Assembly (NCBI RefSeq): GCF_026625785.1
Contig: NZ_CP113063.1
Coordinates: 3,534,001 to 3,598,000 of the forward strand
Origin: Gordonia sp. SL306
Lineage (GTDB): Bacteria > Actinomycetota > Actinomycetes > Mycobacteriales > Mycobacteriaceae
Direction: 5' to 3'
DNA: 64,000 bases
Under the pieces are notes generated by a model that worked only from the letters and a program-made list of their open reading frames with translations, made no database searches and was not told the DNA's origin. Shown here one piece after another: positions 27,977 through 36,027 of the stretch. The translations under genes were made by a program, and so were the position numbers. The stretch's first letter is position 1. Every line of letters starts with the position of its first letter.

Positions 27977-29125
27977 CTACGGGGCCGGCGGGGGATTGTC
28001 GGCGCCGAGTTCCGAAGCAGGTCCGGTGACGTAGTGCTCGCCGTCGAAGGCGGCGGGATGGCCTGCGGCGAGAAACGTCCCGATCCCCGGTTGGTCGAGT
28101 TCGGCGAACATCGGGTTGGTTGCCAGCACCCCCGACGCCACGACCTCCTCGAAACTTCGGTAGCGCTCCCAGAGTATCGATGATCCGCCCAGCGCCGCAC
28201 TGACTTCCGCACTGCTGTGACGCGCGAACCACGGCTCGAAGAGCGCGGTGAGCACCGCTCGGTGGGTGAAGCGGTCGGCCTCGCTGCGGAAGTCGGCGCC
28301 GAGCGCCTTCTCCACCGCCTCGACGGCGTCGCCCACCTCGGTCAGCGCGACCAGGTCGCGGAAATGGCGTGGCGTGAGCGCCACGATCATGAACCGGCCG
28401 CCGTCCGCGGCGACGAAATCGGTTCCGTACGTGCCGTAGACGTCGTTGCCGGTGCCCACCCGTCCCCGGCCGTTGACCTGCGGTTCGGTCAGGTAGCCGA
28501 GCGTGCTGGCGATGGACAGAGCCGTGTCCTCGAGTGGCAACGTGATGTGCGCGCCGACGCCGCTCTGTTCGCGTCGGCGAACCGCGGCCGAGATGGCCAG
28601 GGCCGCATACAATCCACACGCCATATCCCACGCAGGCAAAACATGGTTCACGGTGCCGGAGCTGGTGACCGGTCCGGTGATCATCGGGAACCCGAGGCCC
28701 GCGTTGACGGTGTAGTCGACGCCGGGCGTGCCGTCGGTGCGCCCCAGGATCTCGCAGGTGATGACGTCGGGCCGCAGCGCCGAGAGGGTCTCGTGGCTCA
28801 TCCACGACCGTCCGGCCGAGTTGGTCAGCAGGATGCCGCCCCCCGCGACGGGATCGGACACCAGACGTTGCACCAGCGACTGTCCCGCCTCGCTGCGCAG
28901 ATCCGCGGTGATCGACCGTTTGCCCTTGTTGAGTCCGGTCCAGTAGATCGACTCACCGCTGTCGGTGAGCGGCCAGCGGTGCACGTCGGCCGCACCGCCG
29001 ATCGGGTCGATCCGGATCACCTCGGCGCCGAGCTGCGAGAGGGTCAGTCCGGCCAGCGGCGACGCGATGAAACTCGACACCTCGACGATGCGGAGGCCGG
29101 CGAGGGGCTTCTGAGGGGTGGTCAC
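27977..29125 (-). CDS. CaiB/BaiF family CoA transferase, mesaconyl-CoA transferase-like
   Basis: 382 residues of the class III CoA-transferase fold: GLRIVEVSSFIASPLAGLTLSQLGAEVIRIDPIGG, WTGLNKGKRSITADLRS, and GLGFPMITGP before the catalytic region. The VHRWPLTDSGESIYW segment is typical of the branch that holds the mesaconyl-CoA C1-C4 transferase and succinyl-CoA:C5-dicarboxylate transferases. Third gene of an operon after CitE-type lyase and MaoC hydratase, which supports a C5-dicarboxylate role. The exact CoA donor and acceptor are inferred. Confidence 0.85.
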   Translation of the reverse strand: MTTPQKPLAGLRIVEVSSFIASPLAGLTLSQLGAEVIRIDPIGGAADVHRWPLTDSGESIYWTGLNKGKRSITADLRSEAGQSLVQRLVSDPVAGGGILLTNSAGRSWMSHETLSALRPDVITCEILGRTDGTPGVDYTVNAGLGFPMITGPVTSSGTVNHVLPAWDMACGLYAALAISAAVRRREQSGVGAHITLPLEDTALSIASTLGYLTEPQVNGRGRVGTGNDVYGTYGTDFVAADGGRFMIVALTPRHFRDLVALTEVGDAVEAVEKALGADFRSEADRFTHRAVLTALFEPWFARHSSAEVSAALGGSSILWERYRSFEEVVASGVLATNPMFAELDQPGIGTFLAAGHPAAFDGEHYVTGPASELGADNPPPAP

Positions 29126-29161
29126 GATGGTGCTCCTTCGGAGGACTTGTGCCAGGAGGGG

Positions 29162-30163
29162 TTACGCCATGAGGGCGCGGAAACGCCAGTCCAGGACGGG
29201 GCGCGGACCGTCGGCGTCGTGCGCGACGACCACCGACCGCAGGTCGAGCAGTCCGCCCCCGCCGTCGAGGGCGGTTGCCTGTTCGACAGTCAGTTCACTG
29301 GTGAGCGTGTCACCTTCCCGGACCGGTCCGGTGTGGTCGCACGACTCCCAGCCCAGCACGCTGACCACGTTCGGCAGGGCTCGATTGGCCTGGGCGAGAG
29401 CCACTCCGATCGTGTGTCCGCCATAGACCAGTCGACCGGCGGCGCCGACCCGTTCGTCGTGGTGCGTGGCCGCGATGTTGAGGGTGAGGCGGGCGAGCTC
29501 CGGCGCGCTCGACACGACATCGCCGCTCGACGCGTACACATTGCCGACCAGGTCAGGAGAGAAGTGTTGTCCGCGAACGGACTCCCGGAACGCGGCGAGG
29601 TCCCAGTCCGGGATGACCGGCTCGGTGGAGCGGTCGGCGCCGATGGCGGACAGGTCATCGGAGGCACGGACGCGTTCCGGGTCGGGCGAATCACTCAGCG
29701 GGAGCATCGCGCATCGGTAGAAGTCGAGCACCACGGCACCGTGCTGATCGGTGGTGACGATGTGCAGCGCGGCGAGCCCGGTCGGGGCGCGGCCGGGCTT
29801 CGACGAGTTCTCCCGCAGCCCGACCACTTCGGTCGTGGTGCTCAGGGTGTCGCCGACGTGCGGGTGGCGCAGGAATCGCAAGCCGCGATAGAACAGGTTT
29901 GCCTTGACATGGTGGGTCGCCAGCGTCGACTGTCCGATGGCCAGGTCGCAGACCAGTCCCGGGTGGGCGATCGCACGGTCACGACGCGTGATCCGCTCGG
30001 CCAGCGAGACGTCGAGGGCGAGGCGCATCCGGTTGCCGACGATGGCCTGGTGGGTCGCTGCCATTCCCGATGTGACGGTCACCGACGGTGCGTCGTCGAA
30101 GACCTGTCCGATGGCGAGTTCGTCGAAGTAGGGGCCGCCGACCTGGATGGTCGCGCCGGTCAT
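29162..30163 (-). CDS. MaoC-family double-hotdog hydratase (mesaconyl-C4-CoA/C1-CoA hydratase-like)
   Basis: 333 residues forming two hotdog halves: YFDELAIGQVFDDAPSVTVT at the start and, in the second half, TLNIAATHHDERVGAAGRLVYGGHTIGVALAQANRA, the hallmark of MaoC-type dehydratases with double-hotdog layout. The length matches mesaconyl-CoA hydratase rather than single-domain MaoC. The ATG at 30163 overlaps the stop of the CitE-like gene by 4 nt. With lyase and CoA transferase it would interconvert mesaconyl-CoA and methylmalyl/citramalyl-CoA. This reaction is an inference from the gene trio. Confidence 0.88.
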   Translation of the reverse strand: MTGATIQVGGPYFDELAIGQVFDDAPSVTVTSGMAATHQAIVGNRMRLALDVSLAERITRRDRAIAHPGLVCDLAIGQSTLATHHVKANLFYRGLRFLRHPHVGDTLSTTTEVVGLRENSSKPGRAPTGLAALHIVTTDQHGAVVLDFYRCAMLPLSDSPDPERVRASDDLSAIGADRSTEPVIPDWDLAAFRESVRGQHFSPDLVGNVYASSGDVVSSAPELARLTLNIAATHHDERVGAAGRLVYGGHTIGVALAQANRALPNVVSVLGWESCDHTGPVREGDTLTSELTVEQATALDGGGGLLDLRSVVVAHDADGPRPVLDWRFRALMA

Positions 30164-31005
30164 TCGGGGTCCGCCTTGGCGAGGACACGGCGCGCCGAGA
30201 CGGCGAGGGCCTCGTCGAGCATCCGTCCGTCGAGTGCAGCGGCGCCATCGCCGCGGGCAGCAGCCTCGTCCAGCGCGGCGAGGACTCGTCGCGCGTCGGC
30301 GACCACATCGGGATCGGGCGTGAAAATGGCTTTCGCCGAATCGATCTGGGCCGGATGGATCACCCAGGTGCCGTCGAAGCCGAGATCCCGGACCCAGGTC
30401 TTCGCATTCCGGAACGCATCGTCGTCGGCGATGGTGAGATGCGGCCCGTCGACCACCGATACACCCGCCGCACGGGCGGCCGTCAGCACGGTCTCCTGGA
30501 CCGGATGCCAGACGAGCTGCGGTGCCGTCGGCGAACGCCCCAGCGTTGCAGCGAGATCCGCGTAACCGATGATCACCGCGTCGAGCCGATCGGATCCGAC
30601 GCAGATGTCGGCGATGTCGCGGATGCCCGTCGGGGTCTCGACGAGGATCTGCAACCGGGCCGGTGAGTTGCCGAGACGCCGGTCCGCGTCCGCGAGTTGC
30701 TCGGCCGACTCTGCCTTGGGGAGCACCACCGACGCGAGTGACGATCCCATCGCGGCGCATGCGGCAAGATCTGCCTCGACCCAGTCGGTCCCGAAGGCGT
30801 TGATGCGAATCGACACCGGTCGCGCGCCACCGAATTCGGCGACGAGTGCAGCGGCGGCGTCGCGGGCGGAGTCCTTGTTCTCCGGCGTGACCGCGTCCTC
30901 GAGGTCGAGGATCACCTCGTCGGCGTTCGAGGCGAGCGCCTTGCGGGCCTTTCGATCATCGGAGGCGGGCGCGACCAGGACGGCCCGGCGTCTGTGTGTC
31001 TGCAC
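30160..31005 (-). CDS. HpcH/HpaI (CitE-like) CoA-ester lyase
   Basis: 281-residue TIM-barrel lyase cleaving 3-hydroxyacyl-CoAs such as citramalyl-, malyl- or HMG-CoA, needing Mg2+. Motifs: VILDLEDAVTPENK (CoA/metal strand), SIRINAFGTDW (Arg), PKAESAEQL, LVETPTGIRDI (metal Glu), GYADLAATLG, and the C-terminal WVIHPAQID. The GTG at 31005 with TGAGGA upstream is chosen because it puts the first strand about 10 residues in, as in mycobacterial CitE. An in-frame ATG at 31128 would add 41 unusual residues. First gene of the lyase-MaoC-CoA transferase operon. Confidence 0.85.
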   Translation of the reverse strand: MQTHRRRAVLVAPASDDRKARKALASNADEVILDLEDAVTPENKDSARDAAAALVAEFGGARPVSIRINAFGTDWVEADLAACAAMGSSLASVVLPKAESAEQLADADRRLGNSPARLQILVETPTGIRDIADICVGSDRLDAVIIGYADLAATLGRSPTAPQLVWHPVQETVLTAARAAGVSVVDGPHLTIADDDAFRNAKTWVRDLGFDGTWVIHPAQIDSAKAIFTPDPDVVADARRVLAALDEAAARGDGAAALDGRMLDEALAVSARRVLAKADPE

Positions 31006-31022
31006 GAAATCCTCAATCCCAG

Positions 31023-31046
31023 GTGCGGCCAAATGTGCGGCCAAAT
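31023..31046. promoter_or_regulatory. Tandem 12-mer (GTGCGGCCAAAT x2) in a divergent promoter region
   Basis: Two exact, directly adjacent copies of a 12-nt unit just upstream of the CitE-like start, in the gap to the divergent acyl-CoA dehydrogenase gene. Its place suggests an operator, perhaps for the GntR regulator encoded downstream at 32353. If the longer CitE start were used, the unit would be coding (AAHLAAHL-like). Confidence 0.4.
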
Positions 31047-31180
31047 CGGTGTCCCAAGAACTCTTACCAGACGTCCCAGTGCAACGGAAGTGCGCGACAG
31101 GCCTTGACAGCGCAACCCGGAGGGGCAAATATGGCCGTACAAATCGTCACCAATGTATTGCTGCTGTGTGAGGTGGGTCC

Positions 31181-32332
31181 ATGAGCAACCTGAACGCCGA
31201 AGAGTCGTTTCTCGTCGAGACCGTGCGCGCGTTCGTCGACCGCGACGTCAAGCCGACGGTGCAGGAGGTCGAGCACGCCAACGAGTACCCGGACAAGTGG
31301 ATCGAGCAGATGAAGCAGATCGGCATCTACGGTCTCGCGGTTCCGGAGGAGTTCGGCGGTTCGCCGGTCTCGATGCCCTGCTATGCCCAGGTGACCCAGG
31401 AGCTCGCCCGGGGCTGGATGAGCCTGGCCGGCGCGATGGGCGGTCACACGGTGGTCGCGAAACTGTTGACCGAATACGGCACCGATGAACAGAAGCAGAG
31501 TTACCTGCCTCGGCTCGCGACCGGCGAGATGCGGGCGACCATGGCGCTCACCGAACCCGGCGGCGGTTCGGATCTGCAGAACATGTCGACGGTGGCCAAG
31601 GTCGACGGCGACGACCTGGTCATCAACGGTTCCAAGACGTGGATCTCCAACGCGCGGCGTTCGGGTCTCATCGCGTTGCTGTGCAAGACCGATCCGGCCG
31701 CGCAGCCGCGGCACCGGGGCATCTCCATCGTGCTGGTGGAACACGGTCCGGGACTGACGGTCTCGCGTGATCTGCCGAAGCTCGGGTACAAGGGCGTGGA
31801 GACCTGTGAGCTGTCGTTCGACGACTATCGGATCTCCCGGTCGGCGATACTCGGCACCGAGCCGGGCAAGGGTTTCGGCCAGATGATGAAGGGACTGGAG
31901 ACCGGACGTATTCAGGTCGCCTGCCGTGCACTGGGAGTGGCCACCGCGGCGCTCGAGGATTCTCTCGCCTACGCCCAACAGCGCGAATCGTTCGGGCAGC
32001 CGATCTGGAAGCACCAGTCCATCGGCAACTATCTGGCCGACATGGCCACCAAGCTCACTGCGGCACGGCAGTTGACGTGGCATGCCGCCGACCAGTATGA
32101 CCGTGGCGAACGCTGCGACATGGAGGCGGGTATGGCCAAACTCTTCGCGTCCGAGGTCGCCATGGAGATCGCGCTGAACGCGGTCCGCATCCACGGCGGC
32201 TACGGCTACTCGACCGAATTCGACGTCGAACGCTACTTCCGGGACGCTCCGCTGATGATCGTCGGCGAGGGCACCAACGAGATCCAGCGGAATGTCATCG
32301 CGGGGCAACTCGTCGCCCGGGGCGGGATCTGA
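31181..32332 (+). CDS. Acyl-CoA dehydrogenase
   Basis: 383 residues; MALTEPGGGSDLQNM and TWISNARRSG (flavin-binding region), LPKLGYKGVETCELSFDDYR, GKGFGQMMKGLETGRIQVACRALG, RIHGGYGYSTEF and catalytic Glu363 in GEGTNEIQRNVI. The ATG at 31181 follows GTGAGGTGG. It is divergent from the C5-dicarboxylyl-CoA operon and 20 nt upstream of a GntR gene, so it is probably co-regulated with both. The substrate is unknown. A TTGACA hexamer at 31104-31109 is a possible -35 box, but no convincing -10 follows. Confidence 0.9.
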   Translation: MSNLNAEESFLVETVRAFVDRDVKPTVQEVEHANEYPDKWIEQMKQIGIYGLAVPEEFGGSPVSMPCYAQVTQELARGWMSLAGAMGGHTVVAKLLTEYGTDEQKQSYLPRLATGEMRATMALTEPGGGSDLQNMSTVAKVDGDDLVINGSKTWISNARRSGLIALLCKTDPAAQPRHRGISIVLVEHGPGLTVSRDLPKLGYKGVETCELSFDDYRISRSAILGTEPGKGFGQMMKGLETGRIQVACRALGVATAALEDSLAYAQQRESFGQPIWKHQSIGNYLADMATKLTAARQLTWHAADQYDRGERCDMEAGMAKLFASEVAMEIALNAVRIHGGYGYSTEFDVERYFRDAPLMIVGEGTNEIQRNVIAGQLVARGGI

Positions 32333-32352
32333 GCGACGGTGAGGATTCCGCG

Positions 32353-33096
32353 ATGAGCGCACGCGACACGACCGAGCCCGCCTATCGGGCACTGGCCGGG
32401 ACGCTTCGTGCGCGGATCGCGGAGGGTCGCTACCGCGGCGGAGTCCGATTGCCCACCGAATCGGAACTGTCCGAGGAGTTCGGTCTGAGCCGGCAGACGG
32501 TACGGCGTGCGTTCCAGGATCTGGTCGCCGAAGGTGCGGTGTACCGGGTGCCGGGCCGAGGGACCTTTGCCACCGAGGGCAACGGGCGGTACCTGCGGCA
32601 ACTCGGATCCATCGAGGACCTGATGAATCTGTCGGACGACACCACCATGGAGGTGGTGTCCGCCCCCCGACGGCAGGTCGACCTCGACGCGGCCGGTCGC
32701 CTGCGGCTGGACACCGACCTGGTGTATCGCATGGTCTTCCGCCGCTTTCACGATGGTGTGCCCTTCGTCCTGACGACGGTGTGGTGGCCGGAGTCGGTGG
32801 CGCGACCGGTGATCGAACGACCGGAGGTGGCGGCCGGGGCCACCAGTGCGCACACCATGATCGGCCTGCTCGAACCCCATCTGGACCGTCCGATCGTGGA
32901 GGCTGCACAATCCATCACGGTCGCGGCCGCGGATGCGTCGGTGGCCGAACAGGTGAATTGTCCGGAGGGCCATCCGATGCTGCGGGTGGACCGCCTCTAC
33001 AGCGATGCCGAAGGGAACGCCGTCGAATTGGCTGTGAGTCACTTCCTGCCCGAGCACTACACGTATCGGGTCACCCTGCGGCGGAGTAGCAGCTGA
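32353..33096 (+). CDS. GntR family regulator, HutC/UTRA subfamily
   Basis: 247 residues: winged helix at 10-75 (AYRALAGTLRARIAEGRYRGGVRLPTESELSEEFGLSRQTVRRAFQDL region) followed by a UTRA ligand-binding domain (about 90-240, ending in VELAVSHFLPEHYTYRVTL). Such proteins usually repress adjacent catabolic genes and are released by a pathway metabolite. It lies 20 nt after an acyl-CoA dehydrogenase gene, so it likely controls that gene and the divergent CaiB/MaoC/CitE operon. Confidence 0.9.
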   Translation: MSARDTTEPAYRALAGTLRARIAEGRYRGGVRLPTESELSEEFGLSRQTVRRAFQDLVAEGAVYRVPGRGTFATEGNGRYLRQLGSIEDLMNLSDDTTMEVVSAPRRQVDLDAAGRLRLDTDLVYRMVFRRFHDGVPFVLTTVWWPESVARPVIERPEVAAGATSAHTMIGLLEPHLDRPIVEAAQSITVAAADASVAEQVNCPEGHPMLRVDRLYSDAEGNAVELAVSHFLPEHYTYRVTLRRSSS

Positions 33097-33108
33097 CCGG
33101 TGGCGCGG

Positions 33109-33918
33109 TCAGTCTCCGGTCGGCGCCACCACGTAGTGGCCGGTCCGCAGGAACCGGATCGCGCGTTCGGTTCCGGCGGGATCGAGGAGCGGGGCGAGCG
33201 CGGCGCGCAGGGCGATTCGCCACTGTGCCGCGACGACCGGATGTGTCCGCCGCATCGCCTCGATGTCGCGCGGGACCGGAATGATCATCGCCGAATCGGA
33301 ACCGATGTCGGTGACCGGGCGAGGGTCGCCTGCGACGACGTCGATGCCGAGGCGCGCACCGGCGCCGAGTAGGTCGTCGACGCTGTCCGTGGGTGCCGGC
33401 AGCGCGGGAGAACCGAGCGACCAGGAGACGAGCAGCCGATCGCTCTCGTCGCCACCGGCGAGTTGGTCGGCGAGCTCGCCATAGAAATCTCGGTGGTAGG
33501 CAACCGGCACCGCACCGAGCTTGGTGAGGTTGAAATAGGCGTTGCGCGCGACGAGAGGATCGAAGGTCCAGGTGATGGTCTGCAGGCCGCGCGCCACGGC
33601 CCACTCGCGCTGGTGCATCTTGAGTGCATGGCCGACGTTGTGGCCGCGGCCGATCCGGGACACCCCGGTGATGTGGCTGTGCAGCGTTCGACCGACCGGC
33701 GCCGCGAAGAAGCCCACGCTCCCGCCTGCCAACCGGTCGCCGACATACGCGCCGGCGACGTAGTTCCCCGCGTGGGAGAGGGCGCGGAGCATGTCGACGC
33801 TCACCGGCCGGTTGCCGGGGTCGGGGTGCCACACGTCGTCGAACACGTGGGTCAGTTGCTGGAGATCGGCGGGGGACGACAGCTCGCGGATCTCGACAGC
33901 GGTCGACGTGTTCGGCAT
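33109..33918 (-). CDS. GNAT-like N-acetyltransferase
   Basis: 269 residues. The start (VEIRELSSPADLQQLTHVFDDVW) and the central GRGHNVGHALKMHQREWAVARGLQTITWTFDPLVARNAYFNLTKLGA block match a large GNAT branch; the last part of this block is the acetyl-CoA-binding helix and the typical 'N..F.LTKLGAVPV..H...YG' motif. Substrate not predictable. It converges with the GntR gene, 12 nt apart, and is probably monocistronic. Confidence 0.8.
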   Translation of the reverse strand: MPNTSTAVEIRELSSPADLQQLTHVFDDVWHPDPGNRPVSVDMLRALSHAGNYVAGAYVGDRLAGGSVGFFAAPVGRTLHSHITGVSRIGRGHNVGHALKMHQREWAVARGLQTITWTFDPLVARNAYFNLTKLGAVPVAYHRDFYGELADQLAGGDESDRLLVSWSLGSPALPAPTDSVDDLLGAGARLGIDVVAGDPRPVTDIGSDSAMIIPVPRDIEAMRRTHPVVAAQWRIALRAALAPLLDPAGTERAIRFLRTGHYVVAPTGD

Positions 33919-34017
33919 GATCTCATCCTGTCATCGTCGCCGCGGATCACGGGCCGAGTCCGGCCAACCATCAGTGCCCTGCTCAGGAGGCCCGGGCAGC
34001 GCACTAGGATGCCGGTC

Positions 34018-34551
34018 ATGGGTCGTACGACGCCTGATCGGTCGCCGGATGTGCTGACGCGCGTCGCGGCGGGCGTCGTCGTCCCGGTGGTCGCGGTGGC
34101 CGCGCACGGTCTCGGGGCCGGCTCGGTGCCGGGCTCGGCCGGAGTGCTGCTCAGCGGGGGCATCGGCGCCCTCGTGGCGTTGGTACTCGGCAGTCAGCGG
34201 CGGCGGTCGGCGACCACGGCCACGCTGTGTACCGCGGGCCTTCTGACGCTGGCCCAGATTGCTTCGCATCTGTCGTTGATGGCCGTTGCGACACCGTCGT
34301 CGACGATGCACCACGACGCGCTCCTGCCGATGCTGCTCACACACCTGATCGCCATCCCGCTGAGTGCGGGGCTCATCGTGGCTGCGGCCGGCCTGCTGCG
34401 GGCACTCACGTCGACGGTGCGGCGTCTGTTCCCGCCACCGCGGGCCGCCGCGTCTCCACCCGTCGTACCCGTGCGCTGGGTGGCGCCCTATCTCTACACC
34501 GGTGTCGTCGTCGGAGGGGTCGGGGTCCGCGGTCCGCCCGCGCTGTCCTGA
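34018..34551 (+). CDS. Hypothetical membrane protein upstream of the copper operon
   Basis: 177 residues with about four hydrophobic segments (VAAGVVVPVVAVAAHGLGAG; GVLLSGGIGALVALVLG; TLCTAGLLTLAQIASHLSLMAV; LLTHLIAIPLSAGLIVAAAGLL) and a His/Met-containing loop (MHHDALLPM). ATG 34018 is used; ATG 34009, in frame, is possible. It lies 146 nt before ycnI on the same strand, and the His/Met loop would suit a copper-related role. I do not recognise a named family. Confidence 0.65.
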   Translation: MGRTTPDRSPDVLTRVAAGVVVPVVAVAAHGLGAGSVPGSAGVLLSGGIGALVALVLGSQRRRSATTATLCTAGLLTLAQIASHLSLMAVATPSSTMHHDALLPMLLTHLIAIPLSAGLIVAAAGLLRALTSTVRRLFPPPRAAASPPVVPVRWVAPYLYTGVVVGGVGVRGPPALS

Positions 34552-34697
34552 CCCGATTCGCCAGCGCCGTCCGACTCCCGTCGCGACGCGGTGGCACCTC
34601 CGCGTGCCGGTACGTCTCTGAGCGTGCTCGGCTGGCGCGGGGCGATCATCACACGCGTATTCCGCGTGTCTCCGAGACCTGGAAAGAACCAACAATC

Positions 34698-35444
34698 ATG
34701 AGTAACAGACTGATTCGACGACTCGCCGTGCCCGCTGGAGCCCTCGCCGTCGCGGCGGCGGCCACCTTCGCCGGGGTGGGCGCGGCCTCTGCGCACGTCA
34801 CTGCGAACGCGCCGACCCTGAGTCAGGGGGGTTACGGCGTGGTGAACCTGGTGGTGCCCAACGAATCCGACACGGCCGCGACCACCGCCCTGACGGTGAC
34901 CCTGCCCAAGCTGAAGTCGGCTCGCCCCGAGGTGATGTCGGGGTGGAAGGCCACCGTCGCCAAGGACCCCGCCACCGAGGAGGTCACCTCCATCACGTGG
35001 ACCGCGCTGCCGGGTACACCGGGTGTACCGGTCGGCGAGTTCGCCCAGTTCCGCATCTCGGGTGGGCCGTTCCCCGAGCAGGAGAGCGTGTCACTACCCG
35101 CCGTGCAGACCTACGCCGATGGCGAGAAGGTGGACTGGTCACAGCCCATGGGCGCGAACGGTGAGGAGCCGGAACACCCGGCGCCGACTCTCACCTTGCC
35201 GGCAGCCGAAGAAGGTGCCGACCATCACGGTGGCAGCGCAGACCAGAGCGGTGGCACGGAGACCTCGACGGCGTCGGATGCGGACTCGTCGTCGGCTGAC
35301 GGCACCGCACGCTGGCTGGGCGGTATCGGCCTGGTGATCGGAGCGCTCGGCGCAGTGTTCGGTATCGGCGCGCTGGTCCGCTCCGGCCGACGCGGCACCG
35401 AGACACCCGGCGATGACGATGCGCGACGTGGTGAAGATGCGTAG
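34698..35444 (+). CDS. ycnI: YcnI family copper-binding protein (DUF1775)
   Basis: 248 residues. A signal peptide (about 1-32) ends in AASA, so the mature protein starts with HVTANAPTLSQGG, whose N-terminal histidine binds copper in characterised YcnI. The beta-sandwich (about 33-165) includes NLVVPNESDTAATTALTVTLP and ITWTA. It is followed by a His/Ser/Thr-rich linker and a C-terminal anchor (WLGGIGLVIGALGAVFGIGALV) with a basic tail. Start ATG 34698 with GGAAAG upstream. Its stop overlaps the copC frame. Confidence 0.92.
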   Translation: MSNRLIRRLAVPAGALAVAAAATFAGVGAASAHVTANAPTLSQGGYGVVNLVVPNESDTAATTALTVTLPKLKSARPEVMSGWKATVAKDPATEEVTSITWTALPGTPGVPVGEFAQFRISGGPFPEQESVSLPAVQTYADGEKVDWSQPMGANGEEPEHPAPTLTLPAAEEGADHHGGSADQSGGTETSTASDADSSSADGTARWLGGIGLVIGALGAVFGIGALVRSGRRGTETPGDDDARRGEDA

Positions 35445-36012
35445 GCCGGAGTCGGCGGCCACGACTGTCCGTCGCCGCTCACCGTCGACCGTGCTCGCGG
35501 TGGTCGTCGGTGTCCTGCTGACCGGGCTGATCGGCACCTGGGCAGCACCGATCGCGTCGGCCCACTCACGCGTGGTGTCGACGGATCCGGCCGATGGCGC
35601 CTCGGTACAGACCGGCCCGCAGCAGGTCACCATCACCTTCAACGAACCCATCCAAGAGTCGTTCGCCGTGCTGACCGTGGTGGGTCCCGACAACCATTAC
35701 TGGCAGGACGGCAAGCCGACGGTGAGCGGTCCGCGACTGAGCGTCGCATTGCGGGAGCTCGGTCCGGCCGGAACGTACACGCTCAACTACCGAGTCACGT
35801 CGGCCGACGGACACCCGGTCGAGGGCAAGAGGACCTTCGAGCTCGCGACCGCGGGCAACGGGACTCCCGGTCCGGCTGCCGACGCGACGTCCGGCGGCGG
35901 CGACGACGGTCCGCCGTTGTGGCCCTTCATCGTCGTCGCGGTCGTCGTGCTGGTTGGTGGTCTGGGCGTGGTGCTGTGGCTGACGCGCCGGCCCACTCGA
36001 CGGTCGTCGTGA
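35413..36012 (+). CDS. copC: CopC domain copper-binding protein
   Basis: 199 residues: signal/anchor segment about 27-50 (VLAVVVGVLLTGLIGTWAAP) with cleavage before His51 (ASA then HSRVVSTDPADG), the N-terminal copper ligand of CopC. The compact beta-barrel carries VTITFNEPIQE and the late copper His in YRVTSADGHPVEGKRTFEL. A Gly-rich spacer and a C-terminal membrane segment (WPFIVVAVVVLVGGLGVVLWL) tether it. The start at 35413 lies 32 nt inside ycnI; an ATG at 35437 (MRRPE) is also possible. Middle gene of the ycnI-copC-copD operon. Confidence 0.93.
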   Translation: MTMRDVVKMRRPESAATTVRRRSPSTVLAVVVGVLLTGLIGTWAAPIASAHSRVVSTDPADGASVQTGPQQVTITFNEPIQESFAVLTVVGPDNHYWQDGKPTVSGPRLSVALRELGPAGTYTLNYRVTSADGHPVEGKRTFELATAGNGTPGPAADATSGGGDDGPPLWPFIVVAVVVLVGGLGVVLWLTRRPTRRSS

Positions 36013-36027
36013 CCCGGACGGACTGAC

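Noticed and set aside
31104..31132. TTGACA...AAATAT as a sigma-70 promoter for the acyl-CoA dehydrogenase gene
   Set aside because: The -35 is good, but the -10 matches only 3 of 6 positions; too weak to list as a promoter.
33463..34017. N-terminal extension of the membrane protein gene before 34018
   Set aside because: It runs antisense through the acetyltransferase gene and has no coding character; the ATG near 34018 fits better.
34227..34697. Longer start for ycnI
   Set aside because: The extra part overlaps the preceding membrane-protein gene and would bury the signal peptide; ATG 34698 has the ribosome site and signal peptide.
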